From Pseudomonas syringae CC1557 (GTDB taxonomy: Bacteria > Pseudomonadota > Gammaproteobacteria > Pseudomonadales > Pseudomonadaceae), in assembly GCF_000452705.1 (NCBI RefSeq), contig NZ_CP007014.1, forward strand, positions 5,052,501 through 5,116,500: a DNA stretch of 64,000 nt. The letters run 5' to 3'. Positions 48,905-57,014 of this stretch are shown piece by piece. The notes beneath the pieces were generated by a model. The model was not told where the DNA came from and made no database searches. It saw only the letters and a program-made list of their open reading frames with translations. How positions within the stretch are numbered: the stretch's first letter is position 1; every line of letters starts with the position of its first letter. The translations under genes were made by a program, and so were the position numbers.

Positions 48905-49786
48905 ATGCAATACGCTTTTCCGCTGATCACAATCCTTATCTGGGCAATCAATACGGCCGTCACCAAGGCGTCGTCCGGAGTGATCTTCCCGGCAGAGATA
49001 GGTTTTTATCGCTGGGCGCTGGCCGGGCTGCTGTTCACGCCATTCATGCTCGGGCCGGTCTGGGCAAACCGTGCCGCAATCAGACCGCTGCTGGGCAAGA
49101 TCTTTATCCTCGCCGTGCTGGGCACAGCGCTTTATCAAAGCCTGGCGTATTTCGCTGCAGGCCTGACGACCGCCACCAACATGGGAATCATCCAGTCCAT
49201 GGTGCCGATGATGGCGCTTGGGCTGTCGATAGCCTGTCTCGGCACTCGCCTGACCTCGGGCGCGCTGGTGGGGGCCATGATTTCATTCGCGGGGGTAGTA
49301 GTAGTGGTTTCGGCGGGCCACCCGGGCGAGCTGATCGAACATGGGGTCAATCGTGGGGATGCGATGGTGTTGGTGGCAGCGGCATCCTATGCCGTCTACA
49401 GCACGCTGCTGAAGAAGTGGCAGCTGTGCCTGCCGCCCCTGCAATTGCTGTATGTGCAGATTCTGCTGGCGATTATCGTGCTGCTGCCGCCGTTTATCCT
49501 GTCGGAGAAAACCGGCCTGAACGCGAACAACATCCCGATGGTGCTGTATGCCGCCATTCCCACGTCCATGCTCGCGCCATGGCTGTGGATGAAAGCGATC
49601 ATGCGCCTGGGCCCCAGCCGCACAACCTTGTTCTTTAACCTGATGCCCATCGCCACGGCATTGATTGCCGCGGCGACGCTGGGCGAACAACTGGCGCTCT
49701 ATCACCTGTTCGGCGGAGCGCTGACCCTGTGCGGCGTCATCCTCGCGGAACGCTGGACAACGCCGTTGCGGTCAAGGGCAGACTAG
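48905..49786 (+). CDS. EamA/DMT-family permease
   Basis: A 293-residue membrane protein with about ten helices in two EamA repeats (ITILIWAINTAVTKASSGVI at the start of repeat 1; AMVLVAAASYAVYSTLLKKW at the start of repeat 2). These exporters move metabolites such as amino acids or purines; the substrate cannot be read from the sequence. The start at 48905 gives the usual length, although the frame is open well upstream. The end overlaps the convergent small gene by four bases. Confidence 0.87.
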   Translation: MQYAFPLITILIWAINTAVTKASSGVIFPAEIGFYRWALAGLLFTPFMLGPVWANRAAIRPLLGKIFILAVLGTALYQSLAYFAAGLTTATNMGIIQSMVPMMALGLSIACLGTRLTSGALVGAMISFAGVVVVVSAGHPGELIEHGVNRGDAMVLVAAASYAVYSTLLKKWQLCLPPLQLLYVQILLAIIVLLPPFILSEKTGLNANNIPMVLYAAIPTSMLAPWLWMKAIMRLGPSRTTLFFNLMPIATALIAAATLGEQLALYHLFGGALTLCGVILAERWTTPLRSRAD

Positions 49787-50016
49787 GCCGTCGCGCTGCT
49801 CTCGCCCACCTCCAGGCTATGAATTGAAACATCCGTGATACCGGCGGCGTGAGCAATGCCGGTTTCGCTGCCTGAAAGCTCGTCCAGTTCCACATGATGC
49901 TTGAGCGCCAGCTCGTGCACCACGTCGATAATGGGCACGTCCAGATTCTCGATAACGTCTATGTGGTGCTCGCCCTGCAAGGTGTACTCGATCTCATACA
50001 GTTCTTTATCGCTCAT
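49783..50016 (-). CDS. Small acidic conserved-looking protein of unknown function
   Basis: A 77-residue acidic protein (MSDKELYEIEYTLQGEHH at the start) without signal peptide or membrane helix, alternating beta-like and helical stretches (IDVVHELALKHHVELDELSG). I do not recognise a family. Its stop overlaps the end of the EamA gene on the other strand. The 311 bases from it to the osmE-like gene carry no clear gene and must hold the promoters of both. Confidence 0.65.
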   Translation of the reverse strand: MSDKELYEIEYTLQGEHHIDVIENLDVPIIDVVHELALKHHVELDELSGSETGIAHAAGITDVSIHSLEVGESSATA

Positions 50017-50327
50017 CGCATCTTCCTGGCCGTCACAGAGGATCGGCTGATTAACGAACTACGGTCTGACAGACAAACGATGACCGAGCCCAGGGCCGAA
50101 CAAAAGCGCTCGACCATGCCATCAGATTGACCTCGGCCTTTTGGGAACGTGCGAGGAATATTCAAAGGGCCATCTTTTCCCAACCGTCGTGGCATTCTGG
50201 ATCGAAAAAGACATCAATGCGACTGCAAAATACTGCCTCATCGCCATCTTTTTTCGAACTCTTGCACACCTTCCCTGCTCCAAGGCATACCGGGCCAAAA
50301 CCGGCTCTGACATGTGGAGCAATAACG

Positions 50328-50666
50328 ATGTACAAGAAAATCTTCGCGGCGACGTTTGTGTTGGCAACAATGGCTGGCTGCAGCAACACAACCGTGCAGA
50401 ACCCGGTGGACTACGTCACTTATCGCAACGAGCCTCTGGTCAAGCAAGTCGAGAATGGCATGACCCGCCAGCAGGTTCTGACCATCGGCGGCGAGCCTTC
50501 GTCGACTATCGAGCGCAAGGTCAACCCAGGCACCTGCAACAACTACGTCATGGCCAAAGACGGCCACAAACAGGTCTACCACGTCAGCTTCAACAGCGAC
50601 GGCCGTGTGACCAACAAGGGTTTCATGACCTGCGAACAGCGCGAGAAAAACGAAAAAGCGATGTAA
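50328..50666 (+). CDS. osmE: OsmE-like outer-membrane lipoprotein (SmpA/OmlA fold)
   Basis: A 112-residue lipoprotein: signal with lipobox MAGC (Cys18), then a SmpA/OmlA-type domain (VENGMTRQQVLTIGGEPSST, then YHVSFNSDGRVTNKGF). OsmE of E. coli is an osmotically induced lipoprotein, and PAO1 has the homologue in the same neighbourhood (PA4876, from memory). The ATG at 50328 follows GGAG by eight bases. A strong terminator closes the gene. Confidence 0.88.
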   Translation: MYKKIFAATFVLATMAGCSNTTVQNPVDYVTYRNEPLVKQVENGMTRQQVLTIGGEPSSTIERKVNPGTCNNYVMAKDGHKQVYHVSFNSDGRVTNKGFMTCEQREKNEKAM

Positions 50667-50678
50667 TCGATACAACCA

Positions 50679-50710
50679 CAAAAGCCCGACGCGCAACGCG
50701 TAGGGCTTTT
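50679..50710 (+). terminator. Rho-independent terminator after osmE
   Basis: AAAAGCCC pairs with GGGCTTTT, and inside it ACGCG pairs with CGCGT around CAA, giving a long stem ending in a T run. It isolates the type VI island that follows from osmE transcription. Confidence 0.88.
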
Positions 50711-50860
50711 CCATGCCTGACGTTTAACTATTAAACACCCGATTAAACATTGCGTTTCAAACGAACCTTTGTACCTTGAATCACGCAGAAAATTTTGTTG
50801 TCATAGCCGCTCATCGCAAAATTCCTACGTTACACCACTGATTACCAAGGAGAGGTAAGC

Positions 50861-51349
50861 ATGGCTTTCGACGCTTTCATTCAGATCGCAGACATCCCTG
50901 GCGAGGCGCTGGACGAGAAGTACAGCAAATGGATTGAAATCACCGGCTATAACTTCGGCGTCAGCCAAAGCACCTCAGCCACCGCCAGTTCCTCGGGCGG
51001 CGCTTCATCCGGTCGCACCACCATGACCAACTTCACGTTCACCAAATACCTCGACAGCGCAAGCTGCAAGCTCATGGAAGCCAGTTGCTCAGGCCAGCAC
51101 CTCAAGGAAGTGAAGCTGGTGCTGTGTCGCGCAGGTAACGACAAACTCAAATACTACGAAGCTGTGCTCGAAGAAGTCATCATCGCCGACTACACGCAGA
51201 ACGCGAGTTCCGGCATCCCCATCGAAATCGTTCAGCTCAACTATGGCCGGATAAAAACCACCTACACCCTGCAAAAGCGTGTCGATGGCACGGCAGGCGG
51301 TAACGTGGCTGGCGGATGGGACCGGATCAATAATAAAAAGTACTCGTGA
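50861..51349 (+). CDS. hcp: Hcp-family type VI secretion tube protein
   Basis: Hcp forms the hexameric inner tube of the type VI secretion system and carries small effectors in its lumen. The 162-residue protein has the family pattern: AFDAFIQIADIPGEALDEKY at the start, FTKYLDSASCKLMEASCSG, and EEVIIADYTQNAS. AAGGAGAGG lies before the ATG. The 144-base upstream region is AT-richer than its surroundings and I saw no sigma-54 motif there. No other structural T6SS gene is nearby, so this is an orphan hcp linked to its cargo. The toxin gene starts nine bases after the stop. Confidence 0.95.
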   Translation: MAFDAFIQIADIPGEALDEKYSKWIEITGYNFGVSQSTSATASSSGGASSGRTTMTNFTFTKYLDSASCKLMEASCSGQHLKEVKLVLCRAGNDKLKYYEAVLEEVIIADYTQNASSGIPIEIVQLNYGRIKTTYTLQKRVDGTAGGNVAGGWDRINNKKYS

Positions 51350-51358
51350 GGTACGACC

Positions 51359-52333
51359 ATGGCCGAAGCACGATCCTTCATCAATGCCAGAACACAGACC
51401 TTTGACTCTCTGAAAGCCAACCTAGCGCTGCCAAAGAACACCAAGGCAAAGTTCCTCGCCCTCAACTCACACATCTCGGGCAGCGTTGTTCTTGCCGGTG
51501 AGCTGGTCATCGTCGGCGACGCCTCCACTCCGTCGTCTACCGCCCAGGAAGCTTTCCTGATGGCCAAGGCCGCGGAGGTGCATACGGCGTTGCTGGTGAA
51601 TGGGGTGGAAGCGGATGATTTTTTTCTTGAAAATTTTGAGCTGCTCAAGCAGGCGATCTCCTACACATCCATAGGCATAGGCGCCACGAGTGATGGCTGG
51701 GCCAAGCATATGGAAGAGATCAAGAAATCGCTCCAGGATATCGAAAAGCTCTACCAGGCGCATATGGGCTCCGGCACCATGACCCAACGGGACGCTTTCT
51801 ACGCCAAGCGAACAGAGTTGTTCATGAAGCTTGAGAAGCTGCTGAGTAATTTTCTGGCATATGGGTCCGGGCTGCGCAACAAAGGCTCGATCAAAAGACT
51901 GCTCGGACTTTCAACCAACAGCTATATGCATACTGGAGAGATAGCGGGATACGCTGACAAGGTGTCTGGCGTGGCCAAAGCTTCTAAATGGATCAAGCGA
52001 GGGACCTATATTGGGACAGCCCTTGAGGTTGGTTCCACCGGGCTTGCGATTCATAAAGCTTGCACTGCGGGGCGTGAAGAACAGTGCAGGAAGGCAAAAT
52101 ACGTCGAGGGAAGCTCGCTATTGTTCAATGTAGGCGGAGCAAGTCTCGGTGGTTATTTCGGGGGGCTTGGGCTGACGGCAGGTTGCGCTGTCTTATTAGG
52201 AATTACAACCGGGCCGGGTGCGCTGGTGTGTGGCGTCGTCGGAGGCGCCGCTGGCGGATGGGCAGGAGGCAAAGGAGGAGAAGAAGCCGGCGAACGAATA
52301 GGTGAGTACCTTTACAGCGAGGTTACAAAATGA
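51359..52333 (+). CDS. Putative Hcp-linked type VI effector, membrane-active type
   Basis: A 324-residue protein that I cannot assign to a named family. The N-terminal half (1-180) is mostly helical, with a long amphipathic, coiled-coil-like stretch (HMEEIKKSLQDIEKLYQAH) and a Lys-rich one (RTELFMKLEKLLSNF). The C-terminal part (about 252-304) is a glycine-rich hydrophobic hairpin (LLFNVGGASLGGYFGGLGL, then GALVCGVVGGAAGGWAGG), the look of pore-forming or membrane-inserting toxins. It has no signal peptide, lies directly after hcp and overlaps a two-helix membrane protein gene (ATGA), the classic toxin-immunity order. Effector role is inferred from context. Confidence 0.7.
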   Translation: MAEARSFINARTQTFDSLKANLALPKNTKAKFLALNSHISGSVVLAGELVIVGDASTPSSTAQEAFLMAKAAEVHTALLVNGVEADDFFLENFELLKQAISYTSIGIGATSDGWAKHMEEIKKSLQDIEKLYQAHMGSGTMTQRDAFYAKRTELFMKLEKLLSNFLAYGSGLRNKGSIKRLLGLSTNSYMHTGEIAGYADKVSGVAKASKWIKRGTYIGTALEVGSTGLAIHKACTAGREEQCRKAKYVEGSSLLFNVGGASLGGYFGGLGLTAGCAVLLGITTGPGALVCGVVGGAAGGWAGGKGGEEAGERIGEYLYSEVTK

Positions 52334-52707
52334 CGAACACTCCAATAGGCTTAATCAGTCTAATTGTAGTAGGACCGATAATTCCAACCTGTATAGTCAT
52401 CGCCATCATTGCAAACAAATATGTCGAGACCATTGAGACATACCTCCCAAACTGTTCCTTTGTGCAAACAATTAGGCAAACTTACTTAGAGGCCGGCTTG
52501 CTTGGCAAGGTCATGCGCGGAGGCGTTATTGGCATGATACTGCTCATGCCAAAGCCCTATTCTCGAAGAGGCCTAATAAGCGCTCAAGAAATAAATAACT
52601 TACCTAGCCATTACAAAAGAATGTTGACAATTCCACTTATTCTAACTTGCTTTCTATTTTCGGCTTTAATGGCGTTATGGGCTATGATTTATTTTTTTGA
52701 CCTATAG
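52330..52707 (+). CDS. Putative immunity protein 1, two-helix membrane protein
   Basis: A 125-residue protein with a membrane helix at about 6-28 and another at about 98-122. The loop between them has LPNCSFVQTIRQTYLEAGLL and GKVMRGGVIGMILLMPKP, then RRGLISAQEINNLPSHYKRM. Codon use is AT-richer than in the core genes, as for many acquired immunity genes. It overlaps the effector stop (ATGA). Two further copies follow. An inner-membrane immunity protein fits a membrane-attacking effector. Confidence 0.72.
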   Translation: MTNTPIGLISLIVVGPIIPTCIVIAIIANKYVETIETYLPNCSFVQTIRQTYLEAGLLGKVMRGGVIGMILLMPKPYSRRGLISAQEINNLPSHYKRMLTIPLILTCFLFSALMALWAMIYFFDL

Positions 52708-52834
52708 GAATGGTCTGACGGGCGCTTTAATGGGACAACCAGATGTGTTATTAGTGATGGAAAACATTCAGGTTTCGCAAAAAGCTCGCGAGCTTATGCA
52801 CAGACAATCGGAGAGCGACTCATGACGCTCGACA

Positions 52835-53242
52835 ATGCAAGGAGATACTCTGCGTGTGCGAGATCAGAAGTTGACCAGTATCGAGCCGGGCCTGATAGGT
52901 ATTATCTTATACGCCATTATGCTCATTACTATTTTTGCATCAGGCTACATAGCGCATAAATACACGTATACGTTCGAATCACACTTACCGAACTGCAAGC
53001 TCATCACAGACAACAAAGCCACTTACGGCGAAGAAGGCTTGCCCGGAAAAATAGTGCGATGAATGACATATATATTCTTGACCACCCCCAGTCTAGGCAA
53101 GAAGCAAGGGCTCATGGACATACAGCAAGCCAGACGTTTTCCTGCCAAGTTAAGATACCTGTTGTTTATTCCCTGGACGGCGCAGATTGTGGTGTTTGTA
53201 GCACTGATCTGGCTCACTCAGTTCATGATCCCCCGCGCGTGA
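52835..53242 (+). pseudogene. Immunity paralogue 2, broken by an in-frame TGA
   Basis: This frame matches immunity proteins 1 and 3: LPNCKLITDNKATYGEEGLPGKIVR, then TGA at 53060-53062 where the paralogues have Gly, then in the same frame KKQGLMDIQQARRFPAKLRY and a C-terminal hydrophobic helix ending at the TGA 53240-53242. So one nonsense change has cut a 124- to 135-residue protein to about 75 residues. The start is uncertain: alignment to the paralogues favours TTG at 52871, while AAGGAG at 52839 favours one slightly upstream. The 127 bases before it (52708-52834) hold an open, unrecognised frame. Confidence 0.65.
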
Positions 53243-53251
53243 GGTATAAAA

Positions 53252-53629
53252 ATGATACATACAGTAATAGCGTTAGCTGGAGGATTTATACTGATGCTGA
53301 TGTTACTGCTCTGTATCGCCATGGCGTTCATTGCGCATAGGTACGTCGAGGCTATCGAAGAGCGCTTGCCAAATTGCTCTTATATAACGGACATAAGACA
53401 CGTCTGGTCAAATGCCGGCCTGCTCGGAAAAATCATGCGAGGTAGCATTATCGCTACAGTATTAATAATGCCCAACATTCACGAAAAAAGAGGCCTGATT
53501 GATATTCGGGAAGTAGACAATCTGCCGAAGCGCTATAAGAAGCTTCTGATAATTCCATTGGCTTCAGGATATGCGCTGACGATTTGCCTCATTGCACTGC
53601 GAATCGCATCGCATTTTCTGGAACGGTAG
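53252..53629 (+). CDS. Putative immunity protein 3, two-helix membrane protein
   Basis: A 125-residue intact paralogue of immunity protein 1, the same length. Helices lie at about 5-29 and 97-119. Shared text includes LPNCSYITDIRHVWSNAGLL, GKIMRGSIIATVLIMPN and KRGLIDIREVDNLPKRYKK. It begins nine bases after the end of the broken copy. It may confer resistance to a different variant of the toxin carried by other strains. Confidence 0.7.
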   Translation: MIHTVIALAGGFILMLMLLLCIAMAFIAHRYVEAIEERLPNCSYITDIRHVWSNAGLLGKIMRGSIIATVLIMPNIHEKRGLIDIREVDNLPKRYKKLLIIPLASGYALTICLIALRIASHFLER

Positions 53630-53639
53630 AGAACATGAT

Positions 53640-53677
53640 TGCTGCGCCCTGAAGGAATCCCCCCAGAGCGCAGCATC
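53640..53677. terminator. Hairpin at the end of the type VI island
   Basis: TGCTGCGC near 53641 pairs with GCGCAGCA near 53669. It lies between the last immunity gene and a small minus-strand gene, so it could serve both. No T run follows. Confidence 0.5.
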
Positions 53678-53700
53678 AAGGCCAACCAGCAGGTTGACGC

Positions 53701-53787
53701 TTAGAAAACCAGCTTGAACAGGGCAATAACCACTACCAGGCCGATCAGAAAGATGATGCCGACGGTGCTTCCCAGGAACTTGAGCAT
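53701..53787 (-). CDS. 28-residue single-helix membrane peptide
   Basis: A short gene whose product begins MLKFLGSTVGIIFLIGLV and ends FKLVF. It is one hydrophobic helix of about 20 residues with a Lys near each end. GGAG lies eight bases before the ATG and the gene ends in TAA. Similar tiny hydrophobic proteins are known in pseudomonads, but I cannot name a function. It could have been missed by automated calling because of its size. Confidence 0.6.
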   Translation of the reverse strand: MLKFLGSTVGIIFLIGLVVVIALFKLVF

Positions 53788-53997
53788 TGTGTATCTCCAC
53801 GATTTATTAGGGTCTCATGGTTGGGACCGCAGCGTTCAGAGCTCGTTTCTTATATTTTTACATTTAGTCACACCCGGCCTGTCCTGTGAAAATCCGATAA
53901 AACTTTTTGCATCCTCCGCCACTCACAACCTTTGCTGATCCTGCCGGGCAACACACAGAGCGGGACAGCAAAACCTGATGAGTCCTGGAGATAAATG
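53788..53997. promoter_or_regulatory. Divergent region before the ferritin-like gene
   Basis: About 210 bases without a gene. An AT-rich run (TTCTTATATTTTTACATTTA, about 53846-53866) stands out and could hold the -10 of the ferritin-like gene or the promoter of the small peptide gene on the other strand. Confidence 0.35.
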
Positions 53998-54537
53998 ATG
54001 AATTCTGCACCGCAATCACAGCTTTCCGATGTAAACACCCTGCGCCAGCGTGCGCGCCAGAACGTTGAGAATGGTGCGGTGACTGAGGGTTACAGCGCTG
54101 ACCGTGAGACGGTGTTGCGCCTGCTCAATGAGTCGCTGGCCACCGAACTGGTCTGCGTGCTGCGCTACAAGCGCCACTACTACATGGCGTCCGGCCTCAA
54201 AGCCAGCGTCGCTGCGGAAGAGTTTCTGGAGCATGCGACTCAGGAAGCCGAGCACGCCGACAAGCTGGCCGAACGTATCGTGCAACTGGGCGGCGAGCCG
54301 GAGTTCAACCCGGATCTGCTGTCGAAGAACTCTCATGCGCAATACGTTGCAGGTAACACGCTGAAGGAAATGGTCTATGAAGACCTGGTAGCCGAGCGCA
54401 TCGCGGTCGACAGCTATCGCGAGATCATTCAGTACCTCGGCGACAGCGACCCTACTACTCGCCGTATCTTTGAAGAAATCCTTGCTCAGGAAGAAGAGCA
54501 CGCCGATGACATGGCGGACATTCTCGAAGGCCTGTAA
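53998..54537 (+). CDS. Ferritin-like / bacterioferritin-family protein
   Basis: A 179-residue four-helix protein of the ferritin-like fold. The iron-binding Glu/His pattern is visible: NESLATELVCVLRYKRHYY (helix A), LEHATQEAEHADKLAERI (helix B) and EEILAQEEEHADDMADIL (helix D). PAO1 has a similar protein called probable bacterioferritin (PA4880, from memory). No heme-ligating Met at the usual dimer site could be confirmed, so a Dps-like or non-heme ferritin is possible. CTGGAG precedes the second of two ATGs, which I prefer. A strong terminator follows. Confidence 0.87.
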   Translation: MNSAPQSQLSDVNTLRQRARQNVENGAVTEGYSADRETVLRLLNESLATELVCVLRYKRHYYMASGLKASVAAEEFLEHATQEAEHADKLAERIVQLGGEPEFNPDLLSKNSHAQYVAGNTLKEMVYEDLVAERIAVDSYREIIQYLGDSDPTTRRIFEEILAQEEEHADDMADILEGL

Positions 54538-54549
54538 CACGCGGCATCC

Positions 54550-54587
54550 ATAAAAAAGCCAGGACCTCGGTCCTGGCTTTTTTATGG
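54550..54587. terminator. Rho-independent terminator after the ferritin-like gene
   Basis: ATAAAAAAGCCAGGACC pairs with GGTCCTGGCTTTTTTAT around a two- to three-base turn, a long near-perfect stem with a T run. Confidence 0.92.
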
Positions 54588-54620
54588 GTAACGGGTTCTC
54601 AGGCAATGTGCAGAAACATC

Positions 54621-54718
54621 GTTGCGCGCCCTCAGCGGGAATGCATTTCCGACCCCTCTGCGTCCGGCCAGATGTGCGCTGGGCGCACACTTGTAACGCA
54701 GAGCGCTGGCACGAGAGA
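54621..54718. repeat. Extragenic palindromic repeat between ferritin-like gene and asmA
   Basis: GGGAATGCATTTCCGACCCCTCTGCGTCC-type text and the end CGCTGGCACGAGAGATA match the cobK repeats in diverged form, including GCGCTGGGCGC and ACGCAGAGCG. It is between two convergent genes. Confidence 0.6.
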
Positions 54719-54725
54719 TAGGGCG

Positions 54726-56792
54726 TTACTTCACCGTCTTCGGCGCTTTGCCGGTGCGCATCTGCTCCAGCAACGGGCCGCACTGGTTGGGTTCGTTGTC
54801 GCCCGTCGCAACCAGCGCCAGCAGGCCTGCCACCGGGCCTACGGTCGCACCGAGCAGGACCATACCTGCGCCGCGCAGCAGCAATGGCCCGGACTGCACA
54901 CCGGCATTGGGCTTGGCGAACGGGCCGTTGACGTACAGCGGCGAACGCAGCGAGAACACGCGGAAGCCTTTGGATTCAGGGTTGACCTGCAAATCCAGTT
55001 GCTCGGTCTTCATGTTGGCGGTGCCGCTGATGTAGATGATGGCGTTCTCGGTGTCGAAGACGAACAAGCGGCTGGTCGCCAGCCCGTCCTTGATGCCGAA
55101 GTTTGAGGCAGCGCAGTTGATCTTCACGTCCTTGTCGCCAAACAGTTTGCCCACCACGTAGTTGCCGACGTTAAGCCCGGCGATTTCCATCAGGCCACGA
55201 CTGATAGCACCGTCGTTGACCAGCATCTTCATTTCCCCGTTGGCGGTGCCGAGCAAGGCTGCGATCGAGTTGCCACGACCACTGATATCAGCATCGCCGT
55301 TCAGCTCACCGAAACTGGTCTTCATCGGCTCGAATGTCGGGAACAGTTGCTTGAGCTTGAAGTTACGCGCAGACAGCTTGGCACGGCCCTGCAAGGGTTT
55401 GTCGCGCCCGTCGAGCCGAATGTCGGCGTCCAGCTTGCCACCCGCCACGCCAAACCGCAGCGGTTCAAGGCTCAACTGGCCGTCGTTGAGAATCAGGTGC
55501 GTATAGAGGTCGGTAAACGGCAGATCAGGGCTCTGCACAATGCGTTTGCCGGTGAACTCGACGTCAGCGTCCATGGCTCGCCAGCGATCGGTCTGAAACT
55601 CTTCAACCGGCAAAACCTTGCCCGACGGCTGTTTGCTTTCGCCACCACGCTTTTTCTGCGCGGCGTTTGAATCCGCACCAATCAGCGGTGCAAGGTCACT
55701 GAACAGCAGTTGATTGGACACCAGCACGCCACTCAGCTTGGGACGAGGCTGGCTGGCGACATAAGCCAGGTCGCCATGGATATCGCTGTTACCGATCTTG
55801 CCGTTGAAGCCGTCGTAACGAAAGCTCGCGCCTGCCGCATCGTGCAGCTTGGCGACCAGTCGACCGTCGGTGGAATAGGCCGGTGAGTCAGGCAAGGTCA
55901 CGCCAGTCAGCGGGTAAAGATTGCTCAGGCTCGCGCCAGACAGCTTCAAACGCAGATCCAGCGCACCGAGGTTCTGTGGATCAGTCAGGGTCCCGGCGAT
56001 TACTGCATGGGTGTCGCCAATCTTGACGTCTGCCTGCACCGGGAACGGCTGGCTGGCATCCTTGAGCGCCAGCAAGCCACCGATCTTGCCGGTGCCGCTC
56101 AGCTTCTGGCCGTGGTACTGGCCGGTTACGCCCAGACCGAATGCGTAGTCCTGCGGCACAGCGCCCTTTTCCTGCGCCTTTTGCGCTTCTTTACTGCCGA
56201 CAATCTCGCTGAACGGGATCGGCTTGCCGAGCATGTCGATCACCACGTCCAGATTGGCGTTCAGCGTCTGGTCATTGAAGCTCACCAGCCCCTTGTCGAA
56301 CTTGATGGCACCAATATCCATCACCCATTTGGAGGGCTCGGCATTCGGATCGGACTTGGGCAGGTCAAACACCCAATTGGCACGACCATCGGCAAGCCGC
56401 TCCAGCTTCGCTTCAGGGCCAGTAAGGTCGATACGCGGAATCACCACCTGCTGGGCCAGCAAAGGCAGCAGCGACAGACGAAACTCGACGTGCTTGAGGG
56501 TGACCATCTGTGGCGTTTTCGACCACTCGGGGTTGCCCAGCGTCAGGTCATCCGCGACAAAGTGCGGCGACGGCACCCAGGCGCGCCAGCCGCCCAGTTC
56601 AGGCTCGCGAGTCCAGCGCACGTCCAGGTCACCGTTGATGGCGAACGGGCGATGCAGCGCCTCGCTGACTTTGGTGTTGAGCGTGGGTTTGATGCGGTTC
56701 CAGTCGAACGTGACGATTACGATGACCAATAGGGCCAGCAGCACCACGAGTGTGATGCCCGTCCATGCGAAAATCTTGCGGCTACGCGTCAT
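54726..56792 (-). CDS. asmA: AsmA-family envelope protein
   Basis: A 688-residue inner-membrane-anchored periplasmic protein. The start at 56792 (MTRSRKIFAWTGITLVVLLA) has GGAG upstream and gives an N-terminal membrane anchor (about 8-31), followed by long repeating beta-strand AsmA domain text (FAINGDLDVRW, then LQVNPESKGFRVFSLRSPLY near the C-terminus). AsmA-like proteins are thought to move phospholipids or help outer-membrane assembly. It is divergent from a DesT-type regulator, 222 bases away. Confidence 0.88.
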   Translation of the reverse strand: MTRSRKIFAWTGITLVVLLALLVIVIVTFDWNRIKPTLNTKVSEALHRPFAINGDLDVRWTREPELGGWRAWVPSPHFVADDLTLGNPEWSKTPQMVTLKHVEFRLSLLPLLAQQVVIPRIDLTGPEAKLERLADGRANWVFDLPKSDPNAEPSKWVMDIGAIKFDKGLVSFNDQTLNANLDVVIDMLGKPIPFSEIVGSKEAQKAQEKGAVPQDYAFGLGVTGQYHGQKLSGTGKIGGLLALKDASQPFPVQADVKIGDTHAVIAGTLTDPQNLGALDLRLKLSGASLSNLYPLTGVTLPDSPAYSTDGRLVAKLHDAAGASFRYDGFNGKIGNSDIHGDLAYVASQPRPKLSGVLVSNQLLFSDLAPLIGADSNAAQKKRGGESKQPSGKVLPVEEFQTDRWRAMDADVEFTGKRIVQSPDLPFTDLYTHLILNDGQLSLEPLRFGVAGGKLDADIRLDGRDKPLQGRAKLSARNFKLKQLFPTFEPMKTSFGELNGDADISGRGNSIAALLGTANGEMKMLVNDGAISRGLMEIAGLNVGNYVVGKLFGDKDVKINCAASNFGIKDGLATSRLFVFDTENAIIYISGTANMKTEQLDLQVNPESKGFRVFSLRSPLYVNGPFAKPNAGVQSGPLLLRGAGMVLLGATVGPVAGLLALVATGDNEPNQCGPLLEQMRTGKAPKTVK

Positions 56793-57014
56793 GCGTGAAT
56801 CTCCAGAAAACAGCGCCCCTACCCTGGCGCGCTGAATATGACATGAACCTTCGACTGACAAGCACGCCAAGGGTTTGATCTGAATATGAAAATAAGCAAG
56901 GGGCCAGTACGGCCATCAACCCCTCATTTGGATAGGTTGCATTAAACCTCTTCGACGCAAGCAAAGCGCTTTTGGTAAAGTGCTCCCCAGTCTATGCCAA
57001 GAATCGTTTGAGCC
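56793..57014. promoter_or_regulatory. Divergent region between asmA and the DesT-type regulator
   Basis: A gene-free region of 222 bases. The palindrome AAAGCGCTTT at 56963-56972 within CAAAGCGCTTTTG lies 43 bases before the regulator start and is a candidate operator, since DesT-like repressors bind short inverted repeats and often control themselves. Direct evidence is lacking. Confidence 0.4.

Noticed and set aside
50717..50860. Sigma-54 promoter before hcp
   Set aside because: No GG-N10-GC pair with acceptable boxes exists in the gap; only the ribosome site supplies a GG.
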